A stretch of DNA of 64,000 nt from Cyanobacteriota bacterium. GTDB lineage: Bacteria > Cyanobacteriota > Cyanobacteriia > CACIAM-69d. A program made the position numbers and the translations under genes. The stretch is from positions 1-64,000 of the forward strand of contig JAKRSF010000008.1 in assembly GCA_022402445.1 (NCBI GenBank), given 5' to 3'. The first letter of the stretch is position 1, and each line of letters opens with the position of its first letter. A model generated the notes under the pieces. It was not told where the DNA came from. It did not search any database and worked only from the letters and a program-made list of their open reading frames with translations. Positions 36,201-45,717 of this stretch are shown one piece after another.

Positions 36201-37336
36201 TCAACGCGACGGCCACGGCCTACAGCGACGATGAATTTGGGGATTTGGCCAATGCCTTTAACCAGATGACGCGCATCGTCCTGAGCACCACCAGCGAGGC
36301 CCAGCGCAAGGCCCAGGAACAGGAGCAGGCCCGGGAGGACTTGCAGCGGCAGGTGATTCGCCTGCTGGACGATGTGGAGGGGGCCGCGCGCGGTGACCTG
36401 ACGGTGCAGGCGGAGGTGACGGCGGACGTGCTCGGGGCCGTGGCGGATTCGTTCAACCTGACGATCCAAAACCTGCGGGAGATTGTGCAACAGGTGAAAC
36501 TGGCGGCCCGCAAGGTGAATGAGGGGTCGTCGGAGAATGAGGCGTTTGCCCGAGCCCTGTCGTCCGATGCCCTGCGGCAGGCGGAGGAGCTGGCGGTGAC
36601 GCTGAATTCGGTGCAGGTGATGACCGATTCGATTCAGCGGGTGGCGGAAAGTGCCCGGGAGGCTGAGGAGGTGGCCCGCTCGGCGTCTTCGACGGCCCTC
36701 AAGGGGGGTGAGGCGGTGGAACGGACCGTGGCGGGGATTTTGCAGATCCGCGAGACGGTGGCGGAAACGACGCGCAAGGTGAAGCGGCTGGCGGAGTCGT
36801 CCCAGGAGATTTCTAAGATTGTGGCGTTGATTTCGACGATCGCGTCCCGGACGAACCTGCTGGCCCTGAACGCGAGTATTGAGGCGGCCCGGGCGGGCGA
36901 GGCGGGCAAGGGCTTCGCGATCGTGGCGGATGAGGTGCGTCAGCTAGCGGACCGGGCGGCGAAGGCATCCAAGGAGATCGAAAAGATCGTGATGCAGATC
37001 CAGGGGGAAACCCAGTCGGTGATGCAGGCGATGGAGGATGGGACCCAGCAGGTGTTGGCGGGGACGCGCTTGGCGGAACAGGCGAAGCGATCGCTCGACG
37101 ACATCATTCAAGTGTCGAACCGTATCGATGTGCTGGTGCGATCAATCACCGCCGACACGGTGGAGCAGACGGAGACCTCGCGATCGGTGGCCCAGGTGGT
37201 GCGATCGGTCGAAAAGACCGCCCAGGATACCTCCCAGGAGGCCCAGCGGGTGTCCGGCTCCCTGCAAAGTCTGGTGGGGGTTGCCCGAAATCTGCTCAAT
37301 TCCGTGGAGCGCTTCCGAGTGGAATCCAAGTCCTAG
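33290..37336 (+). CDS. pilJ: Giant methyl-accepting taxis protein with TPR start and acidic disordered region
   Basis: A 1348-residue protein. Residues 1-90 form TPR-like helices ([17 protein letters not shown]). Residues about 100-870 are low-complexity, dominated by D, G, A, E and F, with at least ten DPF motifs (often DPFG, DPFA), a 13-residue tandem repeat and no recognisable fold. Two membrane helices follow (about 884-905 and 922-943), then HAMP-like segments (about 945-1050) and the cytoplasmic signalling hairpin with its tip [20 protein letters not shown]. Between the helices there are only ~15 residues, so there is almost no periplasmic sensor; most of the protein is cytoplasmic. Order in the locus identifies it as the PilJ/PixJ-type receptor. 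Confidence 0.92.
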   Translation: MTDYNQDYQRANDAYTQGNYAEAATVIDRLVEVYPDDPSARLLRGHIYAYGLQQYEVAQGEYHRVMELTADPTFVEYAKAGLEAVGGSNGYHDGGDGGQALDFADLDLDFSDETTGLSTGSQMAEGIDQGPLAEFQREEDGTATGLDFANLDFEPTGNSGADLGSLGDFNFDTEEVPVAAALGDETDPFAIAGSPSGGAAAMADDPFAADLGASGADGAALEDWMADPFADGSQGMAGEAIADFGAEDPFAIAPEAATGGGDGADWVDPFATSTTGSVESLEDPMDFDLGADLGEGAPMPDAALESLGDEDLGDDLDLGDFDLAADGAAPGEAAEPSLGNLGSFGDFGEDLELSEASGFGLGAEALGDGEDESLDGLAVEPSPLMEMGMDGDGDEFGAFGAEEFADEAIAADPFGGAAGDDLEDGAIAADPFGMDAAIAEPSDGDPFGDLSDVGDAFADLPSETPDLDAADPFGDLSDASLPLNPFATGGIPLEAAEPEAEDDDPFGADSFAIEGPAVASPNGTDDFGDGFGEPDFGDDFGDGFGEPDFGEDSFGVDDLDEGAAGASDGSQGEDGFGVFGDGDDDGDLAPADSPFPAADADPFGGADAALVPPPRSPFPDFGDDADDDDRTLFMPSNTAGPTITPSLSLTEEPPRDRPAPAPTPTAPPFAHGGDDEPEETLFMAPSTLARSPNSPAASVAESAVSAFSSSGADRADDDDDDAFTFGELPSPEASFLIDTDAPQESSPHGTDTSLNFSLEDDDRSVASAMADGTSTDSSDFMDDFDEFDDLGSLPDFSLTNAAADFSAASVDDGFAIGEGAMGGGAGLADLVSNDNEVFNIGVATDSDELLNFDQPESRAAEPSVAAEGSLLAPFDNARLATKQLLTAVGAGLVSCVAVAIVSYGGMSYAREQGSDSRLIVQIRQGGMIASLLTGMLSGGVVYFLGRRTAWQIERCTTDLQMQFDAVCQGNLNATATAYSDDEFGDLANAFNQMTRIVLSTTSEAQRKAQEQEQAREDLQRQVIRLLDDVEGAARGDLTVQAEVTADVLGAVADSFNLTIQNLREIVQQVKLAARKVNEGSSENEAFARALSSDALRQAEELAVTLNSVQVMTDSIQRVAESAREAEEVARSASSTALKGGEAVERTVAGILQIRETVAETTRKVKRLAESSQEISKIVALISTIASRTNLLALNASIEAARAGEAGKGFAIVADEVRQLADRAAKASKEIEKIVMQIQGETQSVMQAMEDGTQQVLAGTRLAEQAKRSLDDIIQVSNRIDVLVRSITADTVEQTETSRSVAQVVRSVEKTAQDTSQEAQRVSGSLQSLVGVARNLLNSVERFRVESKS
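34871..34948. repeat. 39-bp tandem duplication in the mcp gene
   Basis: Two adjacent copies encode [13 protein letters not shown] and then [13 protein letters not shown]. They lie inside the acidic region, next to several scattered copies of GGATCCCTTTGGGG, and show how the region may have grown. Confidence 0.7.
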
Positions 37337-37347
37337 GCATTTCAGAT

Positions 37348-37375
37348 CTGGGTATTCCAGGTTTGGGTATTCCAG
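37348..37375. repeat. Short direct repeat after the mcp gene
   Basis: TGGGTATTCCAG occurs twice, 3 bases apart, just downstream of the mcp stop. The 304-base gap to the CheA gene otherwise holds no supported gene. An AT-richer word, GTACATTAGGAACAATAG near 37481, is a weak promoter candidate. Confidence 0.4.
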
Positions 37376-37640
37376 CCCTGGGGGTCTAGGTTCTAGGGCA
37401 CTGCGCCGGTTCTGGGGGCCGTTGCGATCGCGGCATCCCCCGTCGGGGCCAGCGCAGCCCTCGCCAATTTAGGGTGATCGAGTACATTAGGAACAATAGA
37501 AACCGTCAAGGGCAGGCCAGCGGTCGGGCACCGCGATCACCCTGGAGGCGCGTCATGGTTGATGTTCCCCAGGGCGAGCTACCAAGGCCCCATCCCTGCA
37601 CCCTTCGATTCAAGACTCGCTAGGTTTGGAGGCCGCATCC

Positions 37641-40600
37641 ATGCAGGGTGACCAGCAGCAGCGCATCCTTGGGTACTTCATCGACGAAGCCAAGGACCAC
37701 CTCAATACCCTGGAGCACGGATTGCTCAGCTTGCAGTCCACCATCAATGATCCGGAAATGATGGCGGAACTGTTCCGGGCGGCCCACTCGGTGAAGGGGG
37801 GGGCGGCGATGCTGGGGCTGACGAGCATTCAGCAGGCGTCCCACCGGCTCGAGGATCACTTCAAGGTGCTCAAGGAAAATCCGATCCAGGTCGATCGCGA
37901 TCTGGAATCGCTATTTTTGCGGGCCTTTGACACCCTGGTGGAGCTGCTCGATCACCTGCAAAGTTCCTTTGGCCTGACGGATGAGATTGGCGATCGCATC
38001 CTGCGGGAGGCGGAACCCACCTTCCAGGCCCTCAAGGAGCGGCTGGATCTGGCCATGGGGGTGTCCGGCTGTCCCGAAAATCCGACGCTGCTGCACCATC
38101 CGGTCCCCCAGGTCACCCTGGCGACGGGGCGCGACACCAACGACCCCGCCAGCGCCTTCCAGCGGGAGGTGCCCCAGCAGTTGCGGGCCATGCTGGATTT
38201 GTTTAAACAGTCGGATACCCTCGATCGCCGCCAGCAGCTCCACCAGATTTGCCAAAACCTGCGGGTGCTGGGGGAGACCTATGGGGTGGCCAACTGGTGT
38301 GAGTTATTGGATGCGGCGAAGCAGGCCACCATTGATCCGAGCAATTCCTATCGGGATTTGGCCCCGGTGCTGATCCGGGATATTAAGGCGGCGCAGGATT
38401 TGGTGGTGCAGGGGCGCGGCGCGGCGATCGCCATTGGCCAGGATTTGCGATCGCTGCTGCCCCAGACGGAATTCGACGATTTGGACCTGAGCGCCGAGCT
38501 GGACGATGAACTCTCTAGCCTGATGCAACTGGACGGGGATCGGGGGGGCGATCGCGGCGGCAGCCTGGATGCCCTTGAGGTCGAGTCAGATTCGGACAGC
38601 GACGATTCGATGAACCTCGACGACCTGTTCTCCGACGCCAGCAGCGTCCCGACGGGCATCGATGACCTGGAGGACTTCAGCCTGTCCCTGGCCGATACCC
38701 GCCCGTCGTCGGTGCGCGGCGAGATCACCAACGGCCCCGAGATTGGAGCCGGTGAGCTCAAGGACTTGGCGGACCTGTTCGAGAGCGAAATGTCCGACCT
38801 GGAGCAGTCGCTGATCAGCGAAGCTAGCGAATCGGGCATTTTTGATACCCCCTCGGAGATGGACGCCACGGAGGGGGACAATGACTGGTCCGATCTGCTG
38901 TTTTTCGATGAGGAGAATGAGCCCTTCCAGGGGGGGAACCACTCGGCGGACCACGAGGTTGGCCCCTTAGATTTTGATGACCTCGATTCCATTGATGATT
39001 TGGTGGATCGGGCGGCGATCGCGGCGGCGGCGAGTCCTGCGGCGGCGGGGGCTCCATCCCAGGACGGCGGGGCGATCGCGGCGGACGCCTCCCCAGGGGA
39101 CAAGGCCGAGGACGACCTCACCTTTGATGACGCCTTTGAGGATTTGCTCAATCTGGGCAGTGAAACCACCACCCCCACCCCCAGCGATCTGGACACGGGC
39201 GTCGAGGATCTGCTGGCCGGCGTGGACAGCTCGGACCAACCCCTGAGCTTGCAGGATCTAGAGGCGGCCCTGCCGAAGGATCCAGAAACCATGGATAGCT
39301 TCTTTGAAGCCTTCGAGTCCATGACCGTTTCGCCCGGGGTGGAGGCTCCTGGAGAAGCGATCGCGGGGATGGACCTGGGGACCCTGGGGGCGGATCTGGA
39401 TCTGGAGGCAGATGCCTTCGCGATCGCCTCCCCCGAGGGGGCAGAAACGGGGGCCGCCGACGACCTCGACGCCCTGCTGGCGGCGGCGGATCTGGCGGTG
39501 GAGGATCTAGACCTAGGGCCAGGGGAAACCGGGGACGACCTCGCCCCCCCAAGGCCCACCAACACCATCCCCGACGGGGCCAGCGGCGGATCCGAAGATC
39601 GCAGCCGGGGCGATCAGGCGATCGCGGCCCTCGAAGCTTTTCAAAACAGCCCCGCCGACGGCCTACCGAGCGAAGACTTCGGCGACTTCAGCGACCTCCT
39701 CGACGGCGACGACACCGGCACCGACGCAGACCTGGAGGATCTGTCCCCATCGTCCACCGCCGCCCCATCAGACGCCTTCCTCGATGGCCTCGACGACGAC
39801 CTGGAAGGGGACTTCAACCTGGATGAATTCAGCGACGGCACCCTCGATCTAGACCTGGCCAGCGACGGCGGCCTCAGCTTCGAGGAAGGCCCCTTCGACG
39901 ACGATCCCTTCGGTGCGCCGGACCTCGACCAGGACAACGGCATGGACCTGAGCGCCCTCGTGGGGGAAGAGGACACGGAGGACGCCGCCCTCGATGACCT
40001 GTTGGCGGATGCGGGCACCGGCGGCACCCCCAGCAGCATCATCCTGGACGAAACCGACGAGCTCAATGCCCTCTGGGGCGACGACGACACCGAAGAATCC
40101 AGCCCGGACGGGGACGACTTCGGGGCGGTGGACTTCGGCGAAGAGGACTTCAGTGAGGCGGGCTTCAGTGAAGCTGGCCTCAGTGAGGCGGGCCTCAGCG
40201 ACTGGCTCGGGGACGATCGCGGCGAAGAATTTTCTGACACGGAGGATGACGGCCTCGATCCATTCCTGGCGGCGGGGGATGAGCTAGACGATCTGCTCGA
40301 AAGCCCGTCCCAGGCCAGCCTGGTGGAAAAGCTCGATGATATTTTGAAGACCTCGGATCTGGATGCCTCCAATCTGGTGGATCTCAATGGGGCGAGCGTT
40401 CAGCAGCGGGATGACGATGATGATCTAGACGCGGCCCTGGCCGATGGGCTCGCGGACCTGTTCGATGATGATCTGAGCTCCCCCACCGGTGCCCCCCTGG
40501 AGGGGCCGGCGATCGCGGGGGAGGCGGAAGCGGTCATGGATCTCAGCGGCTTCCCCGTCGATCCAGCGGCGGCGGACGGCGCGATCGACTGGGGCCAAGG

Positions 40601-43115
40601 GGGCGACCTCGACGGCGTTCTGCAGGATCTGGGGGATGACTTTAGCGACGATTTTGGTGCCGACTTCGGTACCGATTCCAATGCCGCAGCGGCCCCGGAC
40701 CTGGCGGCGGAATTGGGGATCGACTTCGCCAGCGAGCTCGATTTGGTCGGCCCCGACGCCAGCCTCCCGGAGGAAGACGGCGGCCCCCTCTTTGACGGCC
40801 TCGACGATCTTTTGGATGATGCCCTGGCGGAGGCGGGCACCGAAGCCTTCGACAGCAGCGGCTTTTCCGGCCTAGAGGAACTCCTGATGGGCACCGGGGA
40901 GGCGGACGATGCCCTCGGGGAGCGCACCACCGGCATGGGGGGAGGCCGCACCACCTCTTCCCTGGGGACCGACACCAAACTCTTTGCGGAACTGGAGGAT
41001 TTCCTCGACAACAGCAGCGATGAGTTGGATTTTGGCGTGGAGGATGGGACGCCCCCCTCGGTCAACCCCGCCGCCGCGACCCCATTCCCCAGCGCGATCG
41101 CGGCCCCCGACACCGCATCCGCCGCCCCCATTCCCCGCAAGAGCCGCCGCGACCAAACCATCAAGGTGCCCGTCCGCAACCTGGACTCCCTCAACAACCT
41201 GGTGGGGGAAATGGTGGTCAACCGCAACAGCCTCGAACAAAGCCAGGAGCGCCTGCGCACCTCCCTCGATAGCCTCATGTTGCGGGTGCAGCAGTTGGGG
41301 GATGTGGGCCAGCGGATGCAGGATCTCTACGAGCGATCGCTCCTGGAACTGTCCCTGCTGTCGAGCCGTCGCGGCGGCAGCGCCCCCAGCCACGGCACCG
41401 GCATCGGCTTCCCGGCCCTCGGGGACGACGACACCAGCGCCGGGACCCGCATGGGCCTCGGGGAACTGGAATTGGATCGCTTCACCCCGTTCCATACCCA
41501 GTCCCAGGAAATTATTGAATTGATTGTGCGGGTGCGGGAATCCGCGTCGGACATCGACTTCGTGGTGGAAGAAGCGGATCAACTGGTGCGCAACCTGCGC
41601 CAGGTGACCACCCAAATCCAAGAGGGCCTCACCAAATCCCGCATGGTGTCCTTTGCGGTGACGGCGGACCGCCTGCCGAGGGCCGTGCGCCAGGTGTCGT
41701 CGGAATATGGCAAAGAGGTGGATCTGGTGATCGAAGGGAAGGACACCATGATCGACAACCTCCTGTCCCAGCAGCTCTACGATCCGATCACCCACCTGGT
41801 CAATAACGCGATCGTCCATGGCATCGAGCCGCCGGAGCAGCGGACGGCCGCCAATAAGGCCCCGACGGGTACCCTGACGATCCGCGCCTTCTACCAGGGC
41901 AACCAGACGGTCATTTCCATCTCCGATGATGGGGCGGGCATCGACATCGAGCGCGTGAAGCAGAAGGCCGTGGAGAAGGGGGTGATCACGGCGGCCCAGG
42001 CGGCGAAGATGACCCGCCAGGAGGTCTACGATCTGCTGTTCCAACCGGGCTTCAGCACGAAGGATAAGGCGGATCAGTTTGGCGGGCGCGGCGTGGGGAT
42101 GGATGTGGTGCGCCGCAATATCCAGGAACTGCGCGGGACGATCGCAACGGATTCCACGGTGGGTAAGGGCACGACCTTTACGATCCGCCTGCCCCAGAAC
42201 CTGAGCATTTGTAAAGCCCTGCGCTGCATTAGCGAACATGCCATGATCGCCTTCCCGATGGATGGGGTCGAGGACATGATCGACACGACCCGCGAGGCGA
42301 TCCAGACGGGGCGCGATGGGACGCTGGTGTTTCCCTGGCGCGATCGCATGTTGTCGTTCCACCCGCTGCCGGATCTGCTGAAATATAACCGCCACATTGG
42401 CCGCAGCAATGTCTATGGCGGCACGAGCGACGATGACACCGTGGCGGTGGTGGTGCTGCGCAGTGCGGGGGAATATATCGCGATCGAAGTGGAGCAGGTG
42501 CTCGGCGACCAGGAGATCGTGATTAAGCAGACGGAGGGGCCGGTCAGTAAGCCGGTGGGCATCGCCGGGATGACGGTGCTGGGCGATGGGCGGGTGATGC
42601 CGATCGCGGATGTGCTGGAGTTGATTGATCTAGCCAAAGGGCGGATCCGTCGCGACGCCAGCGGCGGCCAGTGGGAACGGGACAGCGATCTGGTGCGGAC
42701 CCAGCCGGAGGAGAAGCACGAGCCGCTGGTACTGATCGTGGACGATTCGATTACGGTGCGCGAACTGCTGAAGATGACGTTCCTCAAGTCTGGCTACCAG
42801 GTGGATCAGGCCCGCGATGGTCAGGAGGCGTGGGAAAAACTGCGATCGGGGCTGCCCTGCGATCTGGTGTTCTGCGACATTGAAATGCCGCGCATGGACG
42901 GGCTGGAGTTCCTGTCGCGGCTCCAGAAGGAGGAAAGCCTCAGCCACCTGCCCGTGGCCATGCTCACCTCCCGGGGGGCCGATCGCCACCGGCAGATGGC
43001 CGTGCAGTTGGGGGCGCGGGGCTATTTCACAAAACCCTATCTGGAGGAAGCGCTCCTGGATGCGGCCCAGCGGATGCTCAAGGGCGAGGTGCTGGTCACC
43101 AGTTCCGGAGCCTAG
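37641..43115 (+). CDS. pilL: Giant CheA-type hybrid histidine kinase with acidic disordered insert
   Basis: An 1824-residue kinase from ATG 37641, with GGAGG 8 bases upstream. Hpt domain at about 1-115 with phospho-acceptor H49 in RAAHSVKGGA; a helical region to about 270; then about 890 residues (to ~1165) of acidic, Asp/Leu/Gly/Ala-rich low-complexity sequence full of DDL, DLD and EAG(L/F)S words. The kinase core follows: P3 dimer helices (VRNLDSLNNLVGEMVVNR), ATPase with LVNNAIVHGIEP and SDDGAGID, and a CheW-like P5 domain. A C-terminal receiver has its acceptor Asp in LVFCDIEMPRMDG. CheA kinases are usually 650-1100 residues, so the insert is exceptional. It closes the tax operon and should phosphorylate the PatA- and PilH-type regulators. 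Confidence 0.93.
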   Translation: MQGDQQQRILGYFIDEAKDHLNTLEHGLLSLQSTINDPEMMAELFRAAHSVKGGAAMLGLTSIQQASHRLEDHFKVLKENPIQVDRDLESLFLRAFDTLVELLDHLQSSFGLTDEIGDRILREAEPTFQALKERLDLAMGVSGCPENPTLLHHPVPQVTLATGRDTNDPASAFQREVPQQLRAMLDLFKQSDTLDRRQQLHQICQNLRVLGETYGVANWCELLDAAKQATIDPSNSYRDLAPVLIRDIKAAQDLVVQGRGAAIAIGQDLRSLLPQTEFDDLDLSAELDDELSSLMQLDGDRGGDRGGSLDALEVESDSDSDDSMNLDDLFSDASSVPTGIDDLEDFSLSLADTRPSSVRGEITNGPEIGAGELKDLADLFESEMSDLEQSLISEASESGIFDTPSEMDATEGDNDWSDLLFFDEENEPFQGGNHSADHEVGPLDFDDLDSIDDLVDRAAIAAAASPAAAGAPSQDGGAIAADASPGDKAEDDLTFDDAFEDLLNLGSETTTPTPSDLDTGVEDLLAGVDSSDQPLSLQDLEAALPKDPETMDSFFEAFESMTVSPGVEAPGEAIAGMDLGTLGADLDLEADAFAIASPEGAETGAADDLDALLAAADLAVEDLDLGPGETGDDLAPPRPTNTIPDGASGGSEDRSRGDQAIAALEAFQNSPADGLPSEDFGDFSDLLDGDDTGTDADLEDLSPSSTAAPSDAFLDGLDDDLEGDFNLDEFSDGTLDLDLASDGGLSFEEGPFDDDPFGAPDLDQDNGMDLSALVGEEDTEDAALDDLLADAGTGGTPSSIILDETDELNALWGDDDTEESSPDGDDFGAVDFGEEDFSEAGFSEAGLSEAGLSDWLGDDRGEEFSDTEDDGLDPFLAAGDELDDLLESPSQASLVEKLDDILKTSDLDASNLVDLNGASVQQRDDDDDLDAALADGLADLFDDDLSSPTGAPLEGPAIAGEAEAVMDLSGFPVDPAAADGAIDWGQGGDLDGVLQDLGDDFSDDFGADFGTDSNAAAAPDLAAELGIDFASELDLVGPDASLPEEDGGPLFDGLDDLLDDALAEAGTEAFDSSGFSGLEELLMGTGEADDALGERTTGMGGGRTTSSLGTDTKLFAELEDFLDNSSDELDFGVEDGTPPSVNPAAATPFPSAIAAPDTASAAPIPRKSRRDQTIKVPVRNLDSLNNLVGEMVVNRNSLEQSQERLRTSLDSLMLRVQQLGDVGQRMQDLYERSLLELSLLSSRRGGSAPSHGTGIGFPALGDDDTSAGTRMGLGELELDRFTPFHTQSQEIIELIVRVRESASDIDFVVEEADQLVRNLRQVTTQIQEGLTKSRMVSFAVTADRLPRAVRQVSSEYGKEVDLVIEGKDTMIDNLLSQQLYDPITHLVNNAIVHGIEPPEQRTAANKAPTGTLTIRAFYQGNQTVISISDDGAGIDIERVKQKAVEKGVITAAQAAKMTRQEVYDLLFQPGFSTKDKADQFGGRGVGMDVVRRNIQELRGTIATDSTVGKGTTFTIRLPQNLSICKALRCISEHAMIAFPMDGVEDMIDTTREAIQTGRDGTLVFPWRDRMLSFHPLPDLLKYNRHIGRSNVYGGTSDDDTVAVVVLRSAGEYIAIEVEQVLGDQEIVIKQTEGPVSKPVGIAGMTVLGDGRVMPIADVLELIDLAKGRIRRDASGGQWERDSDLVRTQPEEKHEPLVLIVDDSITVRELLKMTFLKSGYQVDQARDGQEAWEKLRSGLPCDLVFCDIEMPRMDGLEFLSRLQKEESLSHLPVAMLTSRGADRHRQMAVQLGARGYFTKPYLEEALLDAAQRMLKGEVLVTSSGA
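40150..40205. repeat. 15-bp tandem repeats in the CheA gene
   Basis: Four tandem 5-residue units (FSEAG, FSEAG, LSEAG, LSDWL-like) are encoded by near-identical 15-bp repeats within the acidic insert. Confidence 0.65.
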
Positions 43116-43167
43116 GCCGAGGGACAGAACCGGGGCCAGGATTGACGGCGATCGCCCCGGAAGATGC

Positions 43168-43176
43168 TGTTAAAAT
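43168..43176 (+). promoter_or_regulatory. Extended -10 promoter candidate for petM
   Basis: TGTTAAAAT matches an extended -10 element (TG-N-TAAAAT) 130 bases before petM, in a locally AT-rich patch. No good -35 is at 17 bases; TTGACG at 43142 is too far. The call rests on the -10 only. Confidence 0.35.
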
Positions 43177-43305
43177 GACAATCACTTTACGGCGCGGCGC
43201 GATCGCGGCCTCGGAGCCCTAGCTTGCCGGACCCGGTGAGCCCTTCGAGCAGTCGGAGGATCCGCCCGCCCAGCCCCATCCCCCTTAGCAAATTCATCTA
43301 ACACC

Positions 43306-43410
43306 ATGGCTAGCGAAATCTTCAGCACCGCCTTTCTGACCATGATTTTGATCCTGATCGGCCTGGGGGCAGGGTTCCTGCTGCTCAAAATCGAAGGGTC
43401 ACGCCCCTAG
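43306..43410 (+). CDS. petM: Cytochrome b6f complex subunit VII (PetM)
   Basis: A 34-residue hydrophobic peptide with a single membrane helix and the ending GFLLLKIEGSRP. The pattern (a small polar start, one helix, then LLLKI-x-G) matches PetM of the cytochrome b6f complex, which carries electrons between the two photosystems. The downstream pair ycf39-nadK mirrors slr0399-slr0400 of Synechocystis as I remember it. The ending SRP is less acidic than the usual GxEE, the only departure. Confidence 0.82.
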   Translation: MASEIFSTAFLTMILILIGLGAGFLLLKIEGSRP

Positions 43411-43463
43411 GGCCACGCTGACGGTTCCAGCCTTCCAGCCACCGTTCAAGCAACGTTCGCTAA

Positions 43464-43509
43464 AAATCCCCGATCGCCCCGGTCCCGCACCGGGTGTCCT
43501 CGGGGATTT
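43464..43509. terminator. Two-way hairpin after petM
   Basis: AAATCCCCGA at 43464-43473 pairs with TCGGGGATTT at 43500-43509, and the loop holds a second stem (CCCGGT/ACCGGG). The A/T edges on both sides would let it work as a terminator in either direction. It ends the petM message. Confidence 0.6.
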
Positions 43510-43662
43510 GCCATGATCGGCCCCCACGCGATCGCCCCGTCCCCCCACCGATCCCAGCCAAAGACCCCAGGAAAATTGCACCAAACCCCATAAAATCCCC
43601 AGAAGCCCCAACCCTTTCTGATAACATCTTAGGAAAAGTTAACAAATGGTAACGAGTCCCTC

Positions 43663-44646
43663 ATGAGCATTCTGGTTGTCGGTGCAACTGGCACCTTGGG
43701 AAGACAAGTGACCCGTCGCGCCCTGGATGAGGGACATCAGGTGCGGTGTTTGGTACGCAGCTACAGCCGAGCATCGTTCCTGCGGGAATGGGGTGCAGAA
43801 CTCATCGGGGCAGACCTCTGCGAGGCGGAAACCCTCAAGGCCGCCTTTGCCGATGGCGAAGTCACCGCCATCATCGACGCCGCCACCGCCCGCGCCACCG
43901 ACTCCCTCGGCATCCGCGATGTGGACTGGCAGGGCAAGATCAACCTGATCCAAGCCGCCAAGGCCGCCGGCGTCGAGCGCTACGTGTTCTTTTCCTTCCT
44001 GGATGCGGACCGTTACCGCGATGTCCCCCTCATGGACATCAAATACAGCACCGAACAGTACCTGGCCCAGGTGGGCATGGCCTACACCGTCCTGCGGCCC
44101 TGCGGCTTCTTGCAGGGGCTCATCGGCCAGTACGCCATCCCCATCCTCGAAAATCAAGTGGTGTGGGTGCCCGACACCAACTCCCCCGTCGCCTACATGA
44201 ACACCCAGGACATCGCCCGGTTTGCCGTGCGTGCCCTGGCGGTGCCGGAAACCGAAGGGAAGGTGTTTCCCCTGGCCGGGAAGCGGGCCTGGAGCGCCGA
44301 CGAAATTGTGCGCCTGTGCGAGCGTCTCTCGGGCCGCGAAGCTAAGGTGACCCGGATGCCCACGGGGCTGCTGCGGTTTGTGCGCAAGTCCGCCCGCTGG
44401 TTCCGCTGGGGCCTGAGTCTGGCCGATCGCCTCGCCTTCGCCGAAATTATGGTGAGCGGCAAACCCCTGACGGCGGACATGGCCGAAACCTACCGCGTCT
44501 TTGGCATTGATCCGAATGAGCTCGATACGGTCGAGAGCTACCTCGAGGAATATTTCAACCGCATCCTGAAAAAACTGCGGGAGCTGGACTACGAACAGAC
44601 GATCGCGGCCAAACAAAAGAAGGGTAAAAAAAACTTGCGCTTCTAG
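43663..44646 (+). CDS. ycf39: Ycf39 / HCF244-type NmrA-like protein
   Basis: A 327-residue atypical short-chain dehydrogenase. The start, ILVVGATGTLGRQVTRRALDEGHQVRCLVR, is a full Rossmann nucleotide-binding loop. The middle reads VFFSFLDADRY and YTVLRPCGFLQGLIGQYA. The C-terminus is long and basic (KQKKGKKNLRF), as in Ycf39. In Synechocystis, Ycf39 works with the Hlip protein HliD to deliver chlorophyll to newly made D1 during photosystem II assembly. No catalytic Tyr-x3-Lys is apparent, consistent with a binding rather than enzymatic role. It sits between petM and a NAD kinase. Confidence 0.92.
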   Translation: MSILVVGATGTLGRQVTRRALDEGHQVRCLVRSYSRASFLREWGAELIGADLCEAETLKAAFADGEVTAIIDAATARATDSLGIRDVDWQGKINLIQAAKAAGVERYVFFSFLDADRYRDVPLMDIKYSTEQYLAQVGMAYTVLRPCGFLQGLIGQYAIPILENQVVWVPDTNSPVAYMNTQDIARFAVRALAVPETEGKVFPLAGKRAWSADEIVRLCERLSGREAKVTRMPTGLLRFVRKSARWFRWGLSLADRLAFAEIMVSGKPLTADMAETYRVFGIDPNELDTVESYLEEYFNRILKKLRELDYEQTIAAKQKKGKKNLRF

Positions 44647-44772
44647 GCGATCGCGATCGCGCCGATCTCGCTCTGGGATAGGATTGGTTCCGGGTTGCCA
44701 ATCCCTTCAAGCTTCCCGCGCGATCGCGATCGTCCCCCCATCCCCTACCCCTCCACCCCTCGAACGTCGCCT

Positions 44773-45705
44773 GTGGCCACCAGCCTGCCTAGAACCGTCG
44801 GGATTATTTATAACGAAGCCAAACCCGTCGCCTGTCGTGTGGCGGAACAGTTGGTGGGCCAACTGGAAGCGGCGGGCCGTCAGGCAATCCTCGCCACCGG
44901 CTGGGGCGGCATTTTAGGCTGCTCTCCCCTGGAGGGGCCGCGCTGTTTTGTGGCCATCGATGGGCTGGTGCCACCGGGTTTTGATGAGCGCCTGGAATTC
45001 ATCATCGTCCTCGGGGGCGACGGAACGGTCCTGTCCGCCTTCCGGCAGGTGGCCCCGCTGGGGGTGCCGGTGCTGGCGGTGAATACGGGCCACATGGGCT
45101 TTTTGACGGAGGTCTACCTCAGCCAACTGGATGCCGCCGTGGCCCAGGTGCTGGAGGGGCGCTACGAGGTGGAGGAGCGATCCACCGTGGCCGTGCGGGT
45201 GTTTCGCGATGGGGAACCCCTCTGGGAAGCCCTGTGCCTGAACGAAATGGTGATGCACCGGGAACCCCTGACGGGCATGTGCCATTTCGAGGTGACCATT
45301 GGCCGCCACGCGACGGTGGATATTGCTGCCGATGGCATCATTGTGGCGACGCCGACGGGTTCGACGGCCTATGCCCTGTCGTCCGGTGGGCCGGTGGTGA
45401 CGCCGGATGTGCCCGTGTTGCAGTTGGTGCCCATTTGCCCCCATTCCCTGGCGTCGCGGGCCCTGGTGTTTTCCGATGCGGAGCCGGTGACGGTGTTTTC
45501 GGCGACGCCGAATCCGATTGTGATGGTGGTGGATGGCAATGCGGGATCTTATATCCTGCCGGACGATCGCGTGCGCCTGAGTCGGGCACCCTATGGGGCG
45601 AAGTTCATTCGGCTCCAGTCGCCGGAATTTTTCCGCCTGCTGCGGGAGAAGCTGGGCTGGGGGCTGCCCCATATTGCTAAGCCCACGTCGGTGGAGTTGC
45701 CCTAG
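44773..45705 (+). CDS. nadK: NAD kinase (second copy)
   Basis: A 310-residue ATP-NAD kinase from GTG 44773 (an open frame reaches TTG 44695, but the extra residues are proline-rich and unconserved). Motifs are [60 protein letters not shown] and the end, [10 protein letters not shown]. Its N-terminus ([20 protein letters not shown]) is that of the slr0400-like group, unlike the copy at 26457. The copies differ widely, so this is the usual two-type set of cyanobacteria and not a recent duplication. It lies after ycf39 and may share its transcript. Confidence 0.94.
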   Translation: MATSLPRTVGIIYNEAKPVACRVAEQLVGQLEAAGRQAILATGWGGILGCSPLEGPRCFVAIDGLVPPGFDERLEFIIVLGGDGTVLSAFRQVAPLGVPVLAVNTGHMGFLTEVYLSQLDAAVAQVLEGRYEVEERSTVAVRVFRDGEPLWEALCLNEMVMHREPLTGMCHFEVTIGRHATVDIAADGIIVATPTGSTAYALSSGGPVVTPDVPVLQLVPICPHSLASRALVFSDAEPVTVFSATPNPIVMVVDGNAGSYILPDDRVRLSRAPYGAKFIRLQSPEFFRLLREKLGWGLPHIAKPTSVELP

Positions 45706-45717
45706 GGCGTTCAAAGG

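Noticed and set aside
38348-39568. 406-residue minus-strand frame antisense to the CheA insert
   Set aside because: Same artefact: Ser-rich shadow of an acidic coding strand.
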